A stretch of DNA of 64,000 bases from Asterias amurensis (GCF_032118995.1 NC_092653.1:25005202-25069201), one strand, 5' to 3'; positions 13,041 through 23,376 are shown, counted from the stretch's first letter. A program made the numbers and translations. The notes: a model not told the origin generated them from the sequence alone.

Positions 13041-16000
13041 CAAAAGTGAACTATCACTAAATTGACTGGTACTCTATGGTCTTGTAGCTGTGATTTTGTG
13101 ACTTTTTTTCTGATTTCAGTGAGTAAGTTTGAGATGGAAATGGAAGAGAAACGCAAACAGAGAGAGATGAAGAGAACTGATGAGGAGAAGAATTGGAAAG
13201 AATACATGGCGAAAAAGTATGTTGCATGTTTTATAACCTCTTATCAGCACCATCTTGCTTTGTTATCACTCATTTTGTCTGTTCACAGATTTTACAGAAT
13301 GATGGCAAATGCATTGGTATGGCAACCAGGGTTCAATATCGGTGAGCTGCTTCAAGCAGACAGAAATAACCTAAGACACCTAAATTATTCTTGCCAGAAT
13401 TTGGTTACCAGCCAGAATATCATGTCATATGTACCACTTGTGACTGGTATCCAGCTGATTTAATGCTAAGCAGGAAATTTTGAATTAACATTTTCTGTTC
13501 AAGCAGCTCTACGAGCTTGGGCCCTGCCCTGAAATTTGTCTCTATACTCACGCTAGTGAGTCCTGCAATTGCACTCTGTGTTTTACAAATTTCATTTCCA
13601 TTATTTTGTGTTTGGTTTTAGTGTGAAACAGGCTTTTAGAACCATTTCTCGCTTTCTGTATCTCACTTATGTTTGCTGTTCACTTGTACACACACTGTTG
13701 GAAACATTTTTCTGGTTTTCTTTCTTACAAATACAAATCCATCGATGGACTTAAAAGAAGTGCGTTATCTGAACTGCGTTTATTAACCCTTTGAATGTGT
13801 TCAACGGAAATGTCGTACCTCAATATTTTCATTCTTCAGCGAAGATCCAGAGTAGAAAATCCCCCAACCCCCAATAGAAAAGGCAAATAAGGGGCCTGGT
13901 TTTTGTTAGTGTCTTGCATGTTCTTTTACCCTTCAAATTTATGAGTGCACCTAGCTTCCCTCTTTTGTGGTGGTCCCTTTTTTGGCAGTGCGGTGTCCCC
14001 TTCAAAAACTCAACTCGCTTGTTGCAGTGGTTCCTTTTCACCAATTCTCTGTACCTATCCCCTTTCCCAGTTGTCAACATCTTTGTGGCAGCTACATGTG
14101 TGGAACATGGTTTAGGGGGTTCATTGAGTGGATAATCTAGAAATAATCTGGATACTTAAGGTGAAAAGAAAGAAGTATGCCTTGTGTGTACTATATAGAA
14201 AGGAGTCGGTTCCGGAATTCCGGTAAAAGAAGAGATCCTGCCGGAATTCAGATGGGGTCCCCTTGGGATCTTGGTTGCATTTTTTATAGGGTTTCCATTG
14301 CTGTCAGTGATATAACAAATCATTGCTTGCTAAAATGGCGCCCAATGAGTATTTCACATTCATGCAATGGATAGAGCTCCAGTTTTTCATCTTGCGCCAT
14401 CAGCCCTCTATATTCTTTGCTTGTCTCTCGTATGCAATGCTTAGCTTAATTCATTATACTGTACTACATCCAGCATGCCTTTTGTAAATTGTGCTCTCAA
14501 AGCGGCCTTATTCTGTCTAACGAAGGAATACTCAAGTTTGAGTAACCATCAGGTTACTCACTACCACTGAGATGAGTGTGACTACTCGCTGAAGTGAAGT
14601 TCTTTAAGGCAAAGCACACTACTCGATTTATCGGTCGACAAACAGGTGTGAGACGCAGCATCATGTGATCTAGAGTAAATGCATGGAATTATTTTAATTT
14701 TTTTATTGAAACAAATTGGCATTTGCTCGGCAAAGACTTGTGATTCTAGGGATATGAGAAAATTCAGGAAAAAACGTCTTTTAAAATTTCTGTGCGCATG
14801 AAAAAATCGGCATGAAGAAAAAGAAGAAAGAAAAGCCAGGCGTATTTTGCCATCAACCCACTTTAAAACTTGGATGAAACATAGCTAGCTACCAGGAAGG
14901 CACAAATGCTTTGATTTGTATTCCTGCAAGCAATCTAAGCTAAAAATGTATTTTAAAAAAAAGTAACAGAGCAACCCACCAACTTTTAAAGATCCTGGCT
15001 AGCTAAGACAGTGGCCAACCCCTTTCTTAAAGCTTCCCGCACCCTCCAGAAACAACAAATAAATACCAAAGTTAAAGCTAGTTAAAAACAATTTTTACAT
15101 GATTGACGAAAAAACATTTTCTAAAGGAAACGTTTTAAATTAGATTGAATCAGCTGATTTATGCAAACATTTTGAAAGTTATGAAAAAGCTGGAACTTCC
15201 AATGAGGGGCAAGTCATGGGGTGTGTCACTGCACTAAGGGTTGATGGCAAGAAACAAATGACTGTTGACAGCACTGTCTTTGTGGTTTACCAACAGTGAG
15301 AGAGACATATCCAAGTTAGAGATCTTCAGTGCGTCATCTCTTAAGCGCAGGTCCGTTTGCCTGTAATTGGTCAAAAGTTTGATAACGGTCCTGTTCACGC
15401 TTAGCACAAACGCGGGCGCGAAGCGAATTTGATATGGCTGTGATTTGTGATGTGAAACTTTGTATTTGTGATGTGTAACTTTTTACTCGAGCCGGACTTG
15501 AACCTGTGGCTTCCACAAAAGTATCAATGGGAAAGTTGTATGATGTTTTAATTTAAAAACTATTATTTATTTATTTAGTTTTCTCAGTTCAGAAGTGAGC
15601 TGTTCTGCTTCCTTGGCGGAAAGTAGGAAATTGGCAGGGACTACCTCTTTTGCTTGTTATTACAACATACCGAAGCTATTATTGTTTTACCAAGAAAAGG
15701 TCTGGTTCTAGTTTTGTGATTAATTAGTGAATTTTATTTAAGTTTTGAAAAATCTCCCTCTGTTTCTCTTCGTGTCAATGTGTTGTTGGGTTTGTTTTTC
15801 TGTTCATGAAACATGGTCTCAGACTTTGTTCATGTTTCTAACTGTTCACTACGCTTTGCGCTTCTGTTTGTGTCAAGTTTGAGCAGGATTTTCAAACTGT
15901 ATGACAGTACTGTTTACAGCCATTTAAAATGAGAAAAACAATCAATTATTTTGTTCAAACATTGTCTACACATAAGTGGAAACATTTTCTACAAACATTT

Positions 16001-18011
16001 GAATTTATATTTGGGCACAACTTGTATACAAGATCCATCGGAGAGGCATAACATACATGTAGATTATCAGCTTTTGTCTCAGTCTGTTCATTCATCCATA
16101 CATGTACTGCACTAAGGTGTTTGAGTTAGGGGAGGGGGCCAGAGGGGCTGAAGCTCCACCCCTTCTGACATCAGTACCTCTAGCCCCTCCCCTTTGTCCA
16201 TTTATTGTACCTTCTTCCCATTCTTTCCACTCTTAACAACACACAGTTTCCCATCTTGACTTGCTGTTCAGTTCACTTTCACCCAGCATGCACACTCCAT
16301 TATCTTCCTATTTGCATTGCACATTAGCATATTTAACTCCTCCCATTTGCTTGGTGGGGGGTCCATCCCTATTTGCATATTCATGAATATTCATACCGTC
16401 ACAGAAAGCAAGATGACTATGACCGCAAGAAGAGAGAGATTGAAGCCGCCAAGAAGAAGAAAGACGCCCTGATGAATAAGTTTGGTGGCAAAGCTGATGA
16501 GAGTGGTGGCTTTGGGAAGGGGACCGGGATGTCAGCGGTACCCAATGCAAACACCATCAAGCAGAAACTGTTGGAATGGTGTCAGAGATGTGCACGTGGA
16601 TACCCGGTAAGAAATACTTTGGAAAAAAAAAAAAAATTGAAAGTGGAATTCAGGTCAGAAAAATGAAAGCTCACTTTGAAGCATCCACCATCTTTTTGAA
16701 ATGGAAGTGTCCTGTTTTCCTCCCTCGGGAAATATCAAACACTTTCGATATCTGGCTGCGGGTGCTCCGTGGTCATAACGGTTCGATGTGGCTGGCTGCC
16801 AAAGGTGCCCTTGCATGCCTGCTTCTCGAACATGTTGTACCCGCAATCTTCGCAATTCAGCTCTTAGCTGCGAGTAAGGATGATAAGCCTCCCAAGTTAT
16901 CATTTTATTAATACCATCAAACAATTCACCTGTCTGATTAATCACTTTTAACACTGGCCAAAAAAAGCCTTCTTAAAATGCCTTTTGCTTATACATTTTT
17001 TCAACCTACAGGAAATTCAGATAACTAACTTCTCATCCAGCTGGGCGGATGGTATGGCATTCTGTGCAGTCGTCCACTATCACTTCCCAAATGCTTTCGA
17101 CTTTGACACCCTGGAAAAGAAAAACAGACGGAAGAATTTTGATCTGGCCTTCGATACTGCTGAGTAAGTTCAGATTGATTTATCATGTGGGGTGTATGGT
17201 TGCTATAGGCCTGATAACAATGGTTATTCAGCTTTTCAGTAGTTTATATCTTTTGTTTTCCCGATGTTCCCTCTTTCCTCTGTTGATTTGTTTCTCTTTT
17301 CTTCTTTTCATGCGCTTTGAGCACCTTGTTAAGGTGGATACATGTACATGCGCAATATAAATTGTCCTTATTATTATTATTATTTATTATTATTATTAGG
17401 GGTCATTCAGAAAAGTCAATGTTTGTAAATTTAGGTTTTCCTTTTTGAAAATTGAGATTCAGTTTTTTGTTTTAAAAATACATATAATTTATATTAAAAA
17501 ATATAAAGAAGCGGACAAAATACCCAACTTGCCAAGCTGTCAAGATTGTCATCATTCCTTAACTACAAAGTTGTTTGTTTAAGCCAGGAAAAGCCATTGA
17601 AAACAACTGATGTTGGAGACATTTGATCTAAAATACCTGATTCATTTGAGGCATCACTTTAATCTTCAGTGTATAGACTATATTTATATTTAAAAAATCA
17701 GAATTTGGCTTAGGTGTTTGGGTTGAAAAAATGCACTAAAAACTGTATGACCTTTCCAGGCGAGCTTGGGGTGTTTCACTATTGCAAGTAGTAATTCCTG
17801 AAGAGGCATTGATTTGATTTGCCCCCCCCCCCCCTCTTTATCATAGTTTGATATTTAATCTTTGTTTTGTTTATTTCTTTCCAGAAAATACGCTGACATC
17901 ATGCCACTCCTAGAGACAGACGACATGATCATGATGAAGAATAAACCTGATTGGAAGTGCGTCTTCACCTATGTACAAAGTCTCTACCGTCATCTCAGCA
18001 AGATCAAGTAG
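5657..18011 (+). CDS. SMTN: Smoothelin-like actin-binding protein (3' nine exons, 5' incomplete)
   Basis: Joined exons: 5657-5986, 8721-8796, 10157-10441, 11563-11619, 12389-12490, 13120-13216, 16405-16606, 17012-17163, 17885-18011. Together they give 475 codons plus TAG with every phase matching. Smoothelins are cytoskeletal proteins that bind actin filaments in contractile cells. Seen here: a nine-unit SKFG-type repeat (residues 17-61 of the visible part); IEDEDALEKM joined to LEAASEFEERKKIRARLREV, which matches the vertebrate smoothelin segment just after its central region; a Ser/Thr-rich stretch; a Lys/Glu-rich predicted coiled coil; and a C-terminal type-2-like CH domain (about residues 364-470) with the smoothelin hallmarks NFSSSWADGMAFCAVVH and CVFTYVQSLY. 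The first exon is preceded by an in-frame TAA in the intron and has no early ATG, so upstream exons are missing. The call is secure at family level. Whether it is the SMTN or a SMTNL orthologue needs a phylogeny. Confidence 0.9.
5705..5839 (+). repeat. 15-bp coding minisatellite (SKFGx)n
   Basis: Nine exact-length 15-bp units encode ESKFG, ESKFG, GSKFG, DSKFG, GSKFG, DSKFG, SSKFG, ESKVT, ESKFG. Third positions vary (TCA/TCC/TCG, TTT/TTC, GGT/GGC/GGA) while Ser-Lys-Phe-Gly is kept, which is what selection on the protein would produce. Confidence 0.9.
6733..6952 (+). repeat. 118-bp tandem duplication
   Basis: Two copies beginning TGTATTAAACGAAGCCGGCC and ending AAAGATTGGAGAATTT, about 90% alike by eye. 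The second copy has a 10-C run. Intronic. Confidence 0.85.
7115..7555 (+). repeat. Three tandem copies of a ~156-161-bp unit
   Basis: Copies start CTCAGTTGCTAGA at 7115, 7271 and 7432, and each contains GATTCTGTGCCCC and AACTGTGTGCAAACTTC. The last is truncated and carries a 12-C run. Intronic. Confidence 0.85.
8358..8690. mobile_element. Family-A MITE with TTAA flanks
   Basis: Inverted termini AGGCAGTGGACACTATTGG and CCAATAGTGTCCACTGCCT sit between TTAA repeats. The internal order is opposite to the copy at 5014. It lies immediately upstream of the acceptor at 8720. Confidence 0.85.
8721..8796 (+). CDS. SMTN: Smoothelin-like exon 2 of window (conserved FEERK block)
   Basis: Acceptor TTTGATTTAG, donor GTACGT, 76 nt, ends in phase 1. 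It encodes LEAASEFEERKKIRARLREV and RKKKR. This is the strongest family signature outside the CH domain: vertebrate smoothelin has the same L-x3-x-D/E-FEERK-x-IRA-x-LRE-x-R pattern at the same place. Confidence 0.9.
9161..9500 (+). mobile_element. tRNA-derived SINE, copy 1
   Basis: Pol III A box TGGCCGAGTGG (9167) and B box GGTTCATATCC (9224) lie in a Leu/Ser-like tRNA head. The body follows with GAGCAAGATACTTTACTATAA, GGGTACCTGCGAGGGTAGAG and a tail around GACCAGGGCACTAATGT. Matching copies are at 40111 (+), 32359 (+, diverged), 39457 (tail only) and 62738 (-, 3' part). Confidence 0.75.
9690..9960 (-). mobile_element. Non-LTR retrotransposon 3' end (LINE remnant)
   Basis: On the minus strand, 9870-9935 reads CLWNNLPPCIRQSSSLNLFK, the conserved C-terminal tail of CR1/L2-type reverse transcriptases. 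It is followed by a tail TATATTGCGCAG region and a (TTA)n microsatellite at 9690-9706. Frames are broken elsewhere; this is a dead 5'-truncated copy. Element-derived sequence may extend to about 10130. Confidence 0.7.
10157..10441 (+). CDS. SMTN: Smoothelin-like exon 3 of window
   Basis: Acceptor CAACAG; a split Glu codon joins cleanly to the previous exon. It encodes a charged stretch (EEQDKKIAIQQKAIQDD) and a Thr/Ser-rich tail (KTKTKMTTSV, SVTTTMQSKTE) comparable to the MMQTKT region of vertebrate smoothelin. The donor is AAG|GTTCAT, weak at positions +3 to +6. Reading through it adds two residues and stops at TAG 10447-10449. Confidence 0.8.
10476..10644. mobile_element. Near-perfect hairpin element (family F)
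   Basis: Two 78-bp arms (10476-10553 and 10567-10644) are complementary with a single mismatch by eye (GCAGTAACACC against GCGGTAACACC), around a 13-bp loop. Related words (GGTTTGCGGTAACACCATG, AAGAACAGTT) occur diverged at 2266, 61420 and 62345. A MITE or foldback element, probably recent. It starts 35 bp after the exon-3 donor. Confidence 0.8.
10951..11199. mobile_element. MITE with long inverted termini (family K)
   Basis: About 36-bp inverted termini beginning CAGGGCCCAATTTCATAGAG, including TGCTAAGCACAAAAAT. A diverged relative is at 29915-30170 and fragments are near 13500, 21355 and 41950-42115. No coding capacity. Confidence 0.8.
11563..11619 (+). CDS. SMTN: Smoothelin-like exon 4 of window
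   Basis: Acceptor TTTTCTGTAG, donor GTGAGT, 57 nt, phase 1 in and out. It encodes KDSKSEHFRQESRSVKTS. The coding call rests on splice sites and phase; being a phase-symmetric exon of 19 codons it could be skipped without a frameshift. Confidence 0.7.
11702..12042. mobile_element. Family-A MITE, diverged copy
   Basis: TTAA ends. Termini AGACACTCGACACCTTTAG and CATTAGTATCTAGTGCAT are decayed inverted repeats. The interior keeps the family words AAAGACCAGTC and CAGAGGGAGCCGTTTCTCAC. Confidence 0.75.
12389..12490 (+). CDS. SMTN: Smoothelin-like exon 5 of window (Ser-rich)
   Basis: Acceptor TTCTACAG, donor GTAAGC, 102 nt, phase 1 in and out. It encodes ETGTSSSFSAKSSSVSSSMS followed by more serine and TPTGTPAKK, a low-complexity Ser linker similar to the Ser run in vertebrate smoothelin. 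Also skippable in frame. Confidence 0.75.
12998..13040 (+). repeat. (GATT)n microsatellite
   Basis: About ten copies of GATT, intronic, about 80 bp before the next exon. Confidence 0.95.
13120..13216 (+). CDS. SMTN: Smoothelin-like exon 6 of window (charged helix)
   Basis: Acceptor CTGATTTCAG, donor GTATGT, phase 1 in and phase 2 out. It encodes MSKFEMEMEEKRKQREMKRT and DEEKNWKEYMAKK, a strongly charged, probably helical stretch that leads into the CH domain. Confidence 0.8.
13217..16404 (+). other. Intron, mostly unclassified
   Basis: Largest intron of the visible gene. Fragments only: a family-K relative near 13310-13525, a minus-strand tRNA B-box-like word (GGTTCAAGTCC, 15493-15503), and a hairpin of GGGGAGGGGGCC/AGCCCCTCCCC type at 16125-16195. 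ATTTGCATATTCATGAATATT occurs at 16371. No exon needed for the protein is missing here. Confidence 0.6.
16405..16606 (+). CDS. SMTN: Smoothelin-like exon 7 of window (start of CH domain)
   Basis: Acceptor CCGTCACAG, donor GTAAGA, phase 2 in, 0 out. It encodes KQDDYDRKKREIEAAKKKKD, then ALMNKFG and PNANTIKQKLLEWCQRCARG, the first helix of the CH domain. The PNANxIKQxLL-WC pattern is the smoothelin-type CH start. Confidence 0.9.
17012..17163 (+). CDS. SMTN: Smoothelin-like exon 8 of window (CH domain core)
   Basis: Acceptor CAACCTACAG, donor GTAAGT, phase 0 in, 2 out. It encodes NFSSSWADGMAFCAVVHYHF and NRRKNFDLAFDTAE. The SSSWADGMAFCALVH-type motif and the NRRxNF motif are hallmarks of smoothelin and related CH domains. 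Confidence 0.95.
17180..17400 (+). mobile_element. Non-LTR element 3' tail
   Basis: Ends with GCGCTTTGAGCACCTTGTTA, TGCGCAATATAAATTGTCC and a (TTA)n run at 17370-17398, the layout of CR1/L2-type 3' ends. No reverse transcriptase frame is left. Confidence 0.5.
17885..18011 (+). CDS. SMTN: Smoothelin-like last coding exon
   Basis: Acceptor CTTTCCAG preceded by a pyrimidine-rich tract. It encodes EKYADIMPLLETDDMIMMKN and CVFTYVQSLYRHLSKIK, then TAG at 18009-18011. This completes the CH domain; the protein ends just after it, as in vertebrate smoothelins. Confidence 0.95.
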
Positions 18012-18709
18012 TCGCCTCGCTGCCAGGAAAAAGTCTCAAATATAATGATAATTATGCAAGGTTTGAATAACAAAATAATAGTAAAACTATAGTATATATT
18101 TGACCTGCTCATTAGGAATGTACGAAGTACCAGACTTGTCATAGAACTTTACAATGATGTACATGTACTCACTAAAAGTTAAAGTAATTTGTTGGGATTG
18201 TGTTTGACTGAGAGCAAAAAACCAACAATATTGTTTTGGCTTTTGAATTGTACATTTTTAAGGAGCAGGTTATTAATGAAGATGAACCTTTTTGATGAGA
18301 TGAAATAAGTCACAAAATCATACAATATGCTTTTTTAGCCACCCCATGTTTACTAGAACTCTGTAAGATCTGATGAGGGTTGCATGCTTGGACTTATAAC
18401 AAGCGTGGTTGATTGTCCATTGACCAACTTTATAATCAAAACCAGGTGATTAAGTTTAAGGACTTAATGTGAGAGAAAGGCATACATTTATCATGGAGTT
18501 CAATTGACAGTTTTCTTCTTTAGTTCTTCTATTCTATTGGAATTGCTTACAACTTTGTGACTTGTTTCCATTTGTCAGGTCATTGATATAGCGAGTGTGT
18601 GTGTGTAGTGTACATGTGAGACTAGGGCCTCTTTTCATAGAGCTGTTAAACAGAAAATTATGGCTTCGAGTTTTACTAATCCTCTTTGGAGGCCGTCTGT
18701 AATTGTCAC
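18012..18709 (+). other. Start of smoothelin-like 3' UTR / 3' flank
   Basis: Begins directly after TAG at 18011. No further frame and no strong poly(A) signal. Possible AATAAA signals occur at 19560-19565 and 24778-24783, so the 3' UTR may be long. Confidence 0.4.
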
Positions 18710-19316
18710 AAATGGCTTGTTTCAAACTACCTGTAATGGCCACAAAATAATGGCTGGAACAAAATTGCTGATAGTGGCCATACAAATGGCTCGTACTAAA
18801 ACATTATAGTGGCCACAAATGGCTTGTGTAATGACTGCCTATAGTGGCCATACAATTGACTGGTACCAAAATGCATATAGTGACCACAAATGGCTTGCAC
18901 CAAAATGTTTCTAGCGGCCAAATGGATTGTACCATAATGGCCACAAATGGCTTGTACCATAATGGCCACAAATGGCTTGTAAGAAAAGTATAGTGGCCAC
19001 AAATGGCTTGTATCATAATGGCCACAAATGGCTTGTAAGAAAAGTATAGTGGCCACAAATGGCTTGTACCATAATGGCCACAAATGGCTTGTACCATAAT
19101 GGCCACAAATGGCTTGTATAAAAAGTATAGTGGCCACAAATGGCTTGTACCATAATGGCCACTAATGGCTTGTAACATAATGGCCACAAATGGCTTGTAA
19201 GAAAAGTATAGTGGCCACAAATAGCTTGTAACAAAATGCCTATTATGGCCACCAATGGCTGGTACCAACATTCCTTTGTTGTCCACAAATGGCTTGTACT
19301 AAAATGGTTAGAGGCC
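18710..19316 (+). repeat. Minisatellite of TGGCCACAAATGGCTTGTA units
   Basis: About 20 copies of a core TGGCCACAAATGGCTTGTA are separated by short spacers, ACCATAA or AGAAAAGTATAG, so unit lengths alternate between about 25 and 31 bp. The minus strand reads as repetitive open frames (KPFVAIMVQAICGHY-like); this is a by-product of the repeat. Confidence 0.9.
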
Positions 19317-20209
19317 AAAGAAGAGGTTGTTCATTAGGCCACTGTGTATGGTCGTGATTGTCTGTAAAGTGTGAAGCATGCAACCAGGCAGTACACAACA
19401 CATGACCCTTCGTCTGAAACCCTGTCTCTTTCAAGCAATAATGTGTGTTTAACAGCTATATGAAGTTGCCCCTGTGTGTGACCCTCTTTCTTTGTAAATA
19501 TATTTATATGGCAAACAGCTTGTGTTAATGTGTGAAGATGGCAGAACAAGTTTATAGAAAATAAAAAAAACAAAACCAAATAACAGGCTTTAAAATTCTA
19601 GCTTTAATAGTGTTACTCATTAACTTAATATTGAAGTTAAAACAAAAAGCAATAATTTTTCTAAAACTAAAATCATGTTTGAAAGCAATCTAGATTGGAA
19701 TTGCACTACGAGATTTTATGCTTTATTCAAAAACTTTTAAAAATAGTTTGAGCAAAAAAGAACAAACAAAATTAATGTCCACCATGAATAACTTCATAAT
19801 TGTGAATGGAATGCAAACTTTAAATCTCATTCTGTGAACTTATTATCATTGTCTTTGTTGCCAGTCATTAATGACTTCAATTAATTCACTCAAGCTTTCG
19901 GCGTTTGAAAATGCTGTACATTTCTTGCAAGATGTAGATTTTAGTCATGCGCTTTATATTGCACAGTTGGTTCTTAAAGAAGCGTAACCACCATGTCTGT
20001 AAATCTTCCAACACACTTTAAAATAGCGTTTTCTTGCCCAAGTTTCTGCTCCTAATTTCAGGGGGTTATGTTCTGATTTTCAAATAACGTCTGATAAGAT
20101 TTAATACCTTATCTACAGGTGCAAAAGCTTATTGAAATTCCAAAGTGCTTCACAATTACCTTCCCTCCGGCTTACTTGATTTTTGTTGTCAATTGATCCT
20201 GTAGTGTAT
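19317..20209. other. No gene seen
   Basis: A+T-rich 3' flank. AATAAA at 19560-19565 could be a poly(A) signal of the smoothelin-like gene. Confidence 0.4.
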
Positions 20210-20524
20210 TTAAAGGAACACGTTGCCTTGGATCAGTCGTTTGAAACGTTTGTTATGAAATGCATATGGTTGGAAAGATATTTTAAAAGAAGAGATTAGA
20301 AAATAATGATCCACACAAGTATCACTCGAAGTTGGACGGGTTTCCGTTTCCGTTTTATGGAGTCAAAATGTTGACTTTACAAAATGGCTGACCGTGTTTC
20401 TTCGTGCAATTTCGAAGCGTGTTTGTTTGGATCATTATATTCTACTTTAAAACTATCTATCTAACCATTTGCATTCCATCACCAAAGACCAACTCGACTG
20501 ATCCAAGGCAACAAGTTCCTTTAA
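20210..20524. mobile_element. Family-B MITE with TTAA flanks
   Basis: TTAA ends with inverted termini AGGAACACGTTGCCTTGGAT and ATCCAAGGCAACAAGTTCCT. Non-coding. A better preserved copy is at 21901-22280. Confidence 0.85.
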
Positions 20525-21900
20525 TGCCAGTCATTTAGACATCTTCTATGCACAATAAGACGCATGTTTTGTATTATTTTAATTACTTGAAAGAAGTACT
20601 GAATCATTACTTTGTAAGTACTACATAATAAGATTAATTGTACTCGGAATAGGTTGGCTCTAGCGGTGGCGCAAGATCCTTTAGGGAGGGGAGGCTAAAG
20701 GGGCAAGCTTAAATTTAAGGGTGGCGAGTGGTAGTTTTGTACTGCTGAAAAAGCATTGACTTGGATCTGACAAAAAATGACAGACTTGCACAAGCGTTAT
20801 TCTTTAGCTTGGGTAATGGGAATAACATTATGGGTGCAACGATTTGGGGTTAAATTCCATCTTGGCCACGAGGGGAAAAAAGGAAGAGGAAATGCAGATG
20901 TTTGAATCCTGTTTCGAACTGGATCCTTGCATGTTGATGGTCTAGTCACTACCTAATTGCTAAGGTTTCCTTCAACTTTGTCATCTCTACACAGGTATCT
21001 TTAGATTATTAAGGTTACAGTGTTTATCAGTTTTCAGGTCCCCTTGTTTTTAAGCCAAGTAAGATCAATAATTAATCATATTTATAAAAAAAAACTAGAT
21101 ATTTGGAGATCGAACCTTTGAGCCAACCTATTTAGGATTGTAGCTTCACTGCCTAACGAAAATGTTTTCCCATTCTTTGTAAAAATTAACGAAGGAAAAG
21201 TGGTTTAGACTTATTTTTTAGGAACAGATTCAGGAAATACATTATTATTTTAAACTATCAGCATTTTACTGGACGGTCAATGCCAGAAGTTGTTAAATAG
21301 ACAGGGTTAGACAACATTTTGTTTGCATATTTGATTATGTTTACAACCAAAGGCCAAATTTCATGAAGCTGTTAAGCTTAATTTGCTAAGCATAAACTAT
21401 TTTGCCTACATGATATTGGTGAATAATATAATTTTTTCAACTTACCTCCTAAAATTTTGATCCTTGTTGAGACTTTTTTTTCAACAATGACTCTCGCGGT
21501 CGTACATTGGTTTAACACTTGTTTAAACATACTATAGGACAACTCTTCACGTGGTACACCAACAGCAAAAAATAACAAACACAAAAATGCAAGAACTTCA
21601 AGAAATAAATACTCTGATGTCTGTTGTGAAATGTACTTACTGCAAGGCCATGTACTTATCACCGTTACCTAACCGAGTTTAAAAGCTAAGTGCGTTTGAA
21701 GATTGTAAATAGATTTTGTGCTTAATTTATCATGCTCATTAATGTATGAACGAGTTTGGTCTTGTTTGATTTTCTATTGTTAATGTAATTTGGGTTTTTT
21801 TAAAATGTGGATTTATTTTTTATGTCTATCCTGATGTTTTGCATGTGTTGTAAATATTAATATTGATGAGATTATCATAATTTATTTATTGCAGCAATCT
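20525..21900. other. No gene seen
   Basis: A+T-rich, with a family-K fragment near 21350-21420 (AAATTTCATGAAGCTGTTAAG). Nothing coding recognised. Confidence 0.4.
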
Positions 21901-22280
21901 TTAAAGGAACACGTTGCCTTGGATCGGACGAGTTGGTCTATAAAAAGCGTTTGTTATGAAACGTATATGGTTAGAAAGATGTTTTAAAAGTAGAATATAA
22001 TGATCCACACAAGTATCTCTCAAAATTGCACGGTTTTCTTTTTACGTCGCGAACTATCACAGTCGGCCATTTATGGGGGTCAAAATTTTGACCCCCATAA
22101 ATGGCCGACCGTGTTATTGGACGAGGTAAAAAGAAAACCACGCAATTTCGAGGCATATTTGTGTAGATCATTGTATTCTACTTTTACATCATCTTTCTAA
22201 CCATATGCATTTTATAATAAACGGTCAAAAACGCTTTTCAAAGACCAACTCGACCGATCCAAGGCAACGTGTTCCTTTAA
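21901..22280. mobile_element. Family-B MITE with perfect central palindrome
   Basis: TTAA ends and termini AGGAACACGTTGCCTTGGAT / ATCCAAGGCAACGTGTTCCT. The whole element is a long inverted repeat centred on 22085, and positions 22062-22109 are a perfect 48-bp palindrome without a spacer. Both strands read as similar short open frames because of the symmetry; these are not genes. Confidence 0.9.
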
Positions 22281-23184
22281 CGCCGTCTGTGTGTTGATGT
22301 GAAGCAGATTTAACACCTATACAGTATCTGGTCATGTCAGTTGGGTCTCTGGAAATTAATATGCAAAAAACTTCACCACAAAGTATCTAACGATAAATTT
22401 TTACTTGAGACTTTGATTTTAGTTTCAAACTGTTTTTTTTCCTTGTTCATTATTTTGTTGACAGAAACTGAACAGAAACTTCTCCCTAACTTTGTACATT
22501 AATTTACATACATTTTTTAATTGTTTTGGTTTTGTTGTTGGGGTATGGCTGACTTTTGTTCCAATTATAAAATTTCTATATTTTTGTTGCTGAAACTTTT
22601 TTCACAATTTCACAAGATTTATATGAATATGTGACAGGAGTTTAATGAAATTGTGGTGGGGTGAAAATTGACCAGATATTGTATGTATACTACTATAAGA
22701 TTTAAAAGATAGAATGATATGAAAATTTCTGCATGCAGTAAATATATATTTCAGAAGAGATTGACAGATTATCTGTGTGTGTGCTTTCTAAAATATATGG
22801 CCAGGTTTTTGATAAAAAAAATTGCTGTAAAATGTAAAGATAACTTAAGAATTGAGACTATAATTATGCTTGGTATGTTTTTCTAACTAATATTTACATC
22901 TCTAGATTTAACCACTGTGAGTAACTGATCTATAGTACATGACTTTATATTTAGATTTATTATAAGTATACAAGGTTTCTATTAATAGTGTGTGAATAAG
23001 TAGATAATAATAATGCGTATTCGTGATTGTTTTGCATATTCATGAATATTTTAATTATCTGTGATATAATTTGTACATGATGCTTGCTTTGAAGCTTGCC
23101 AGTCAACTTTGATTTTGAAAGATTGTAATGACACTGATTGTCTTTAGCGTGTTGTGAATGGCTTAGGCTTAACTTAAGCTTGAG
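22281..23184. other. No gene seen
   Basis: A+T-rich. Contains GCATATTCATGAATATT at 23034-23050, a word shared with 16375. Confidence 0.4.
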
Positions 23185-23376
23185 TAAAGCCCGGTTCATA
23201 CTTCCTGCGAATGCGAATGCGATATGAATGTTGACGCCACAAATTCGCAACGAAAAATTCACAGCAGTTTAACTTTGCTCAACTCACTTGCTAAGATCGC
23301 TACGAAAGGAGGGTTGTGACGTCAAATTCACGTCATTCACGCATTCGCATTCGCACAAAGTATGAACCAGGCTTTA
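23185..23376. mobile_element. MITE (family G)
   Basis: Inverted termini TAAAGCCCGGTTCATACTT and its near complement at the right end (AAGTATGAACCAGGCTTTA). Subterminal GCGAATGCGAATGCG is mirrored by CGCATTCGCATTCGC. Non-coding. Confidence 0.8.

Noticed and set aside
16655..16954. Short frames next to the CH-domain exon on both strands
   Set aside because: They fall in the intron 16607-17011 and do not match CH or smoothelin sequence; the exons join across it in phase.
18804..19318. Overlapping minus-strand frames rich in KPFVAIMVQAICGHY
   Set aside because: Produced by the minisatellite at 18710-19316. Three frames are open at once and none has a conserved pattern.
21971..22200. Two 66-residue frames on opposite strands containing AIYGGQNFDPHKWPT
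   Set aside because: Both lie in the self-complementary family-B MITE and are mirror images of each other.
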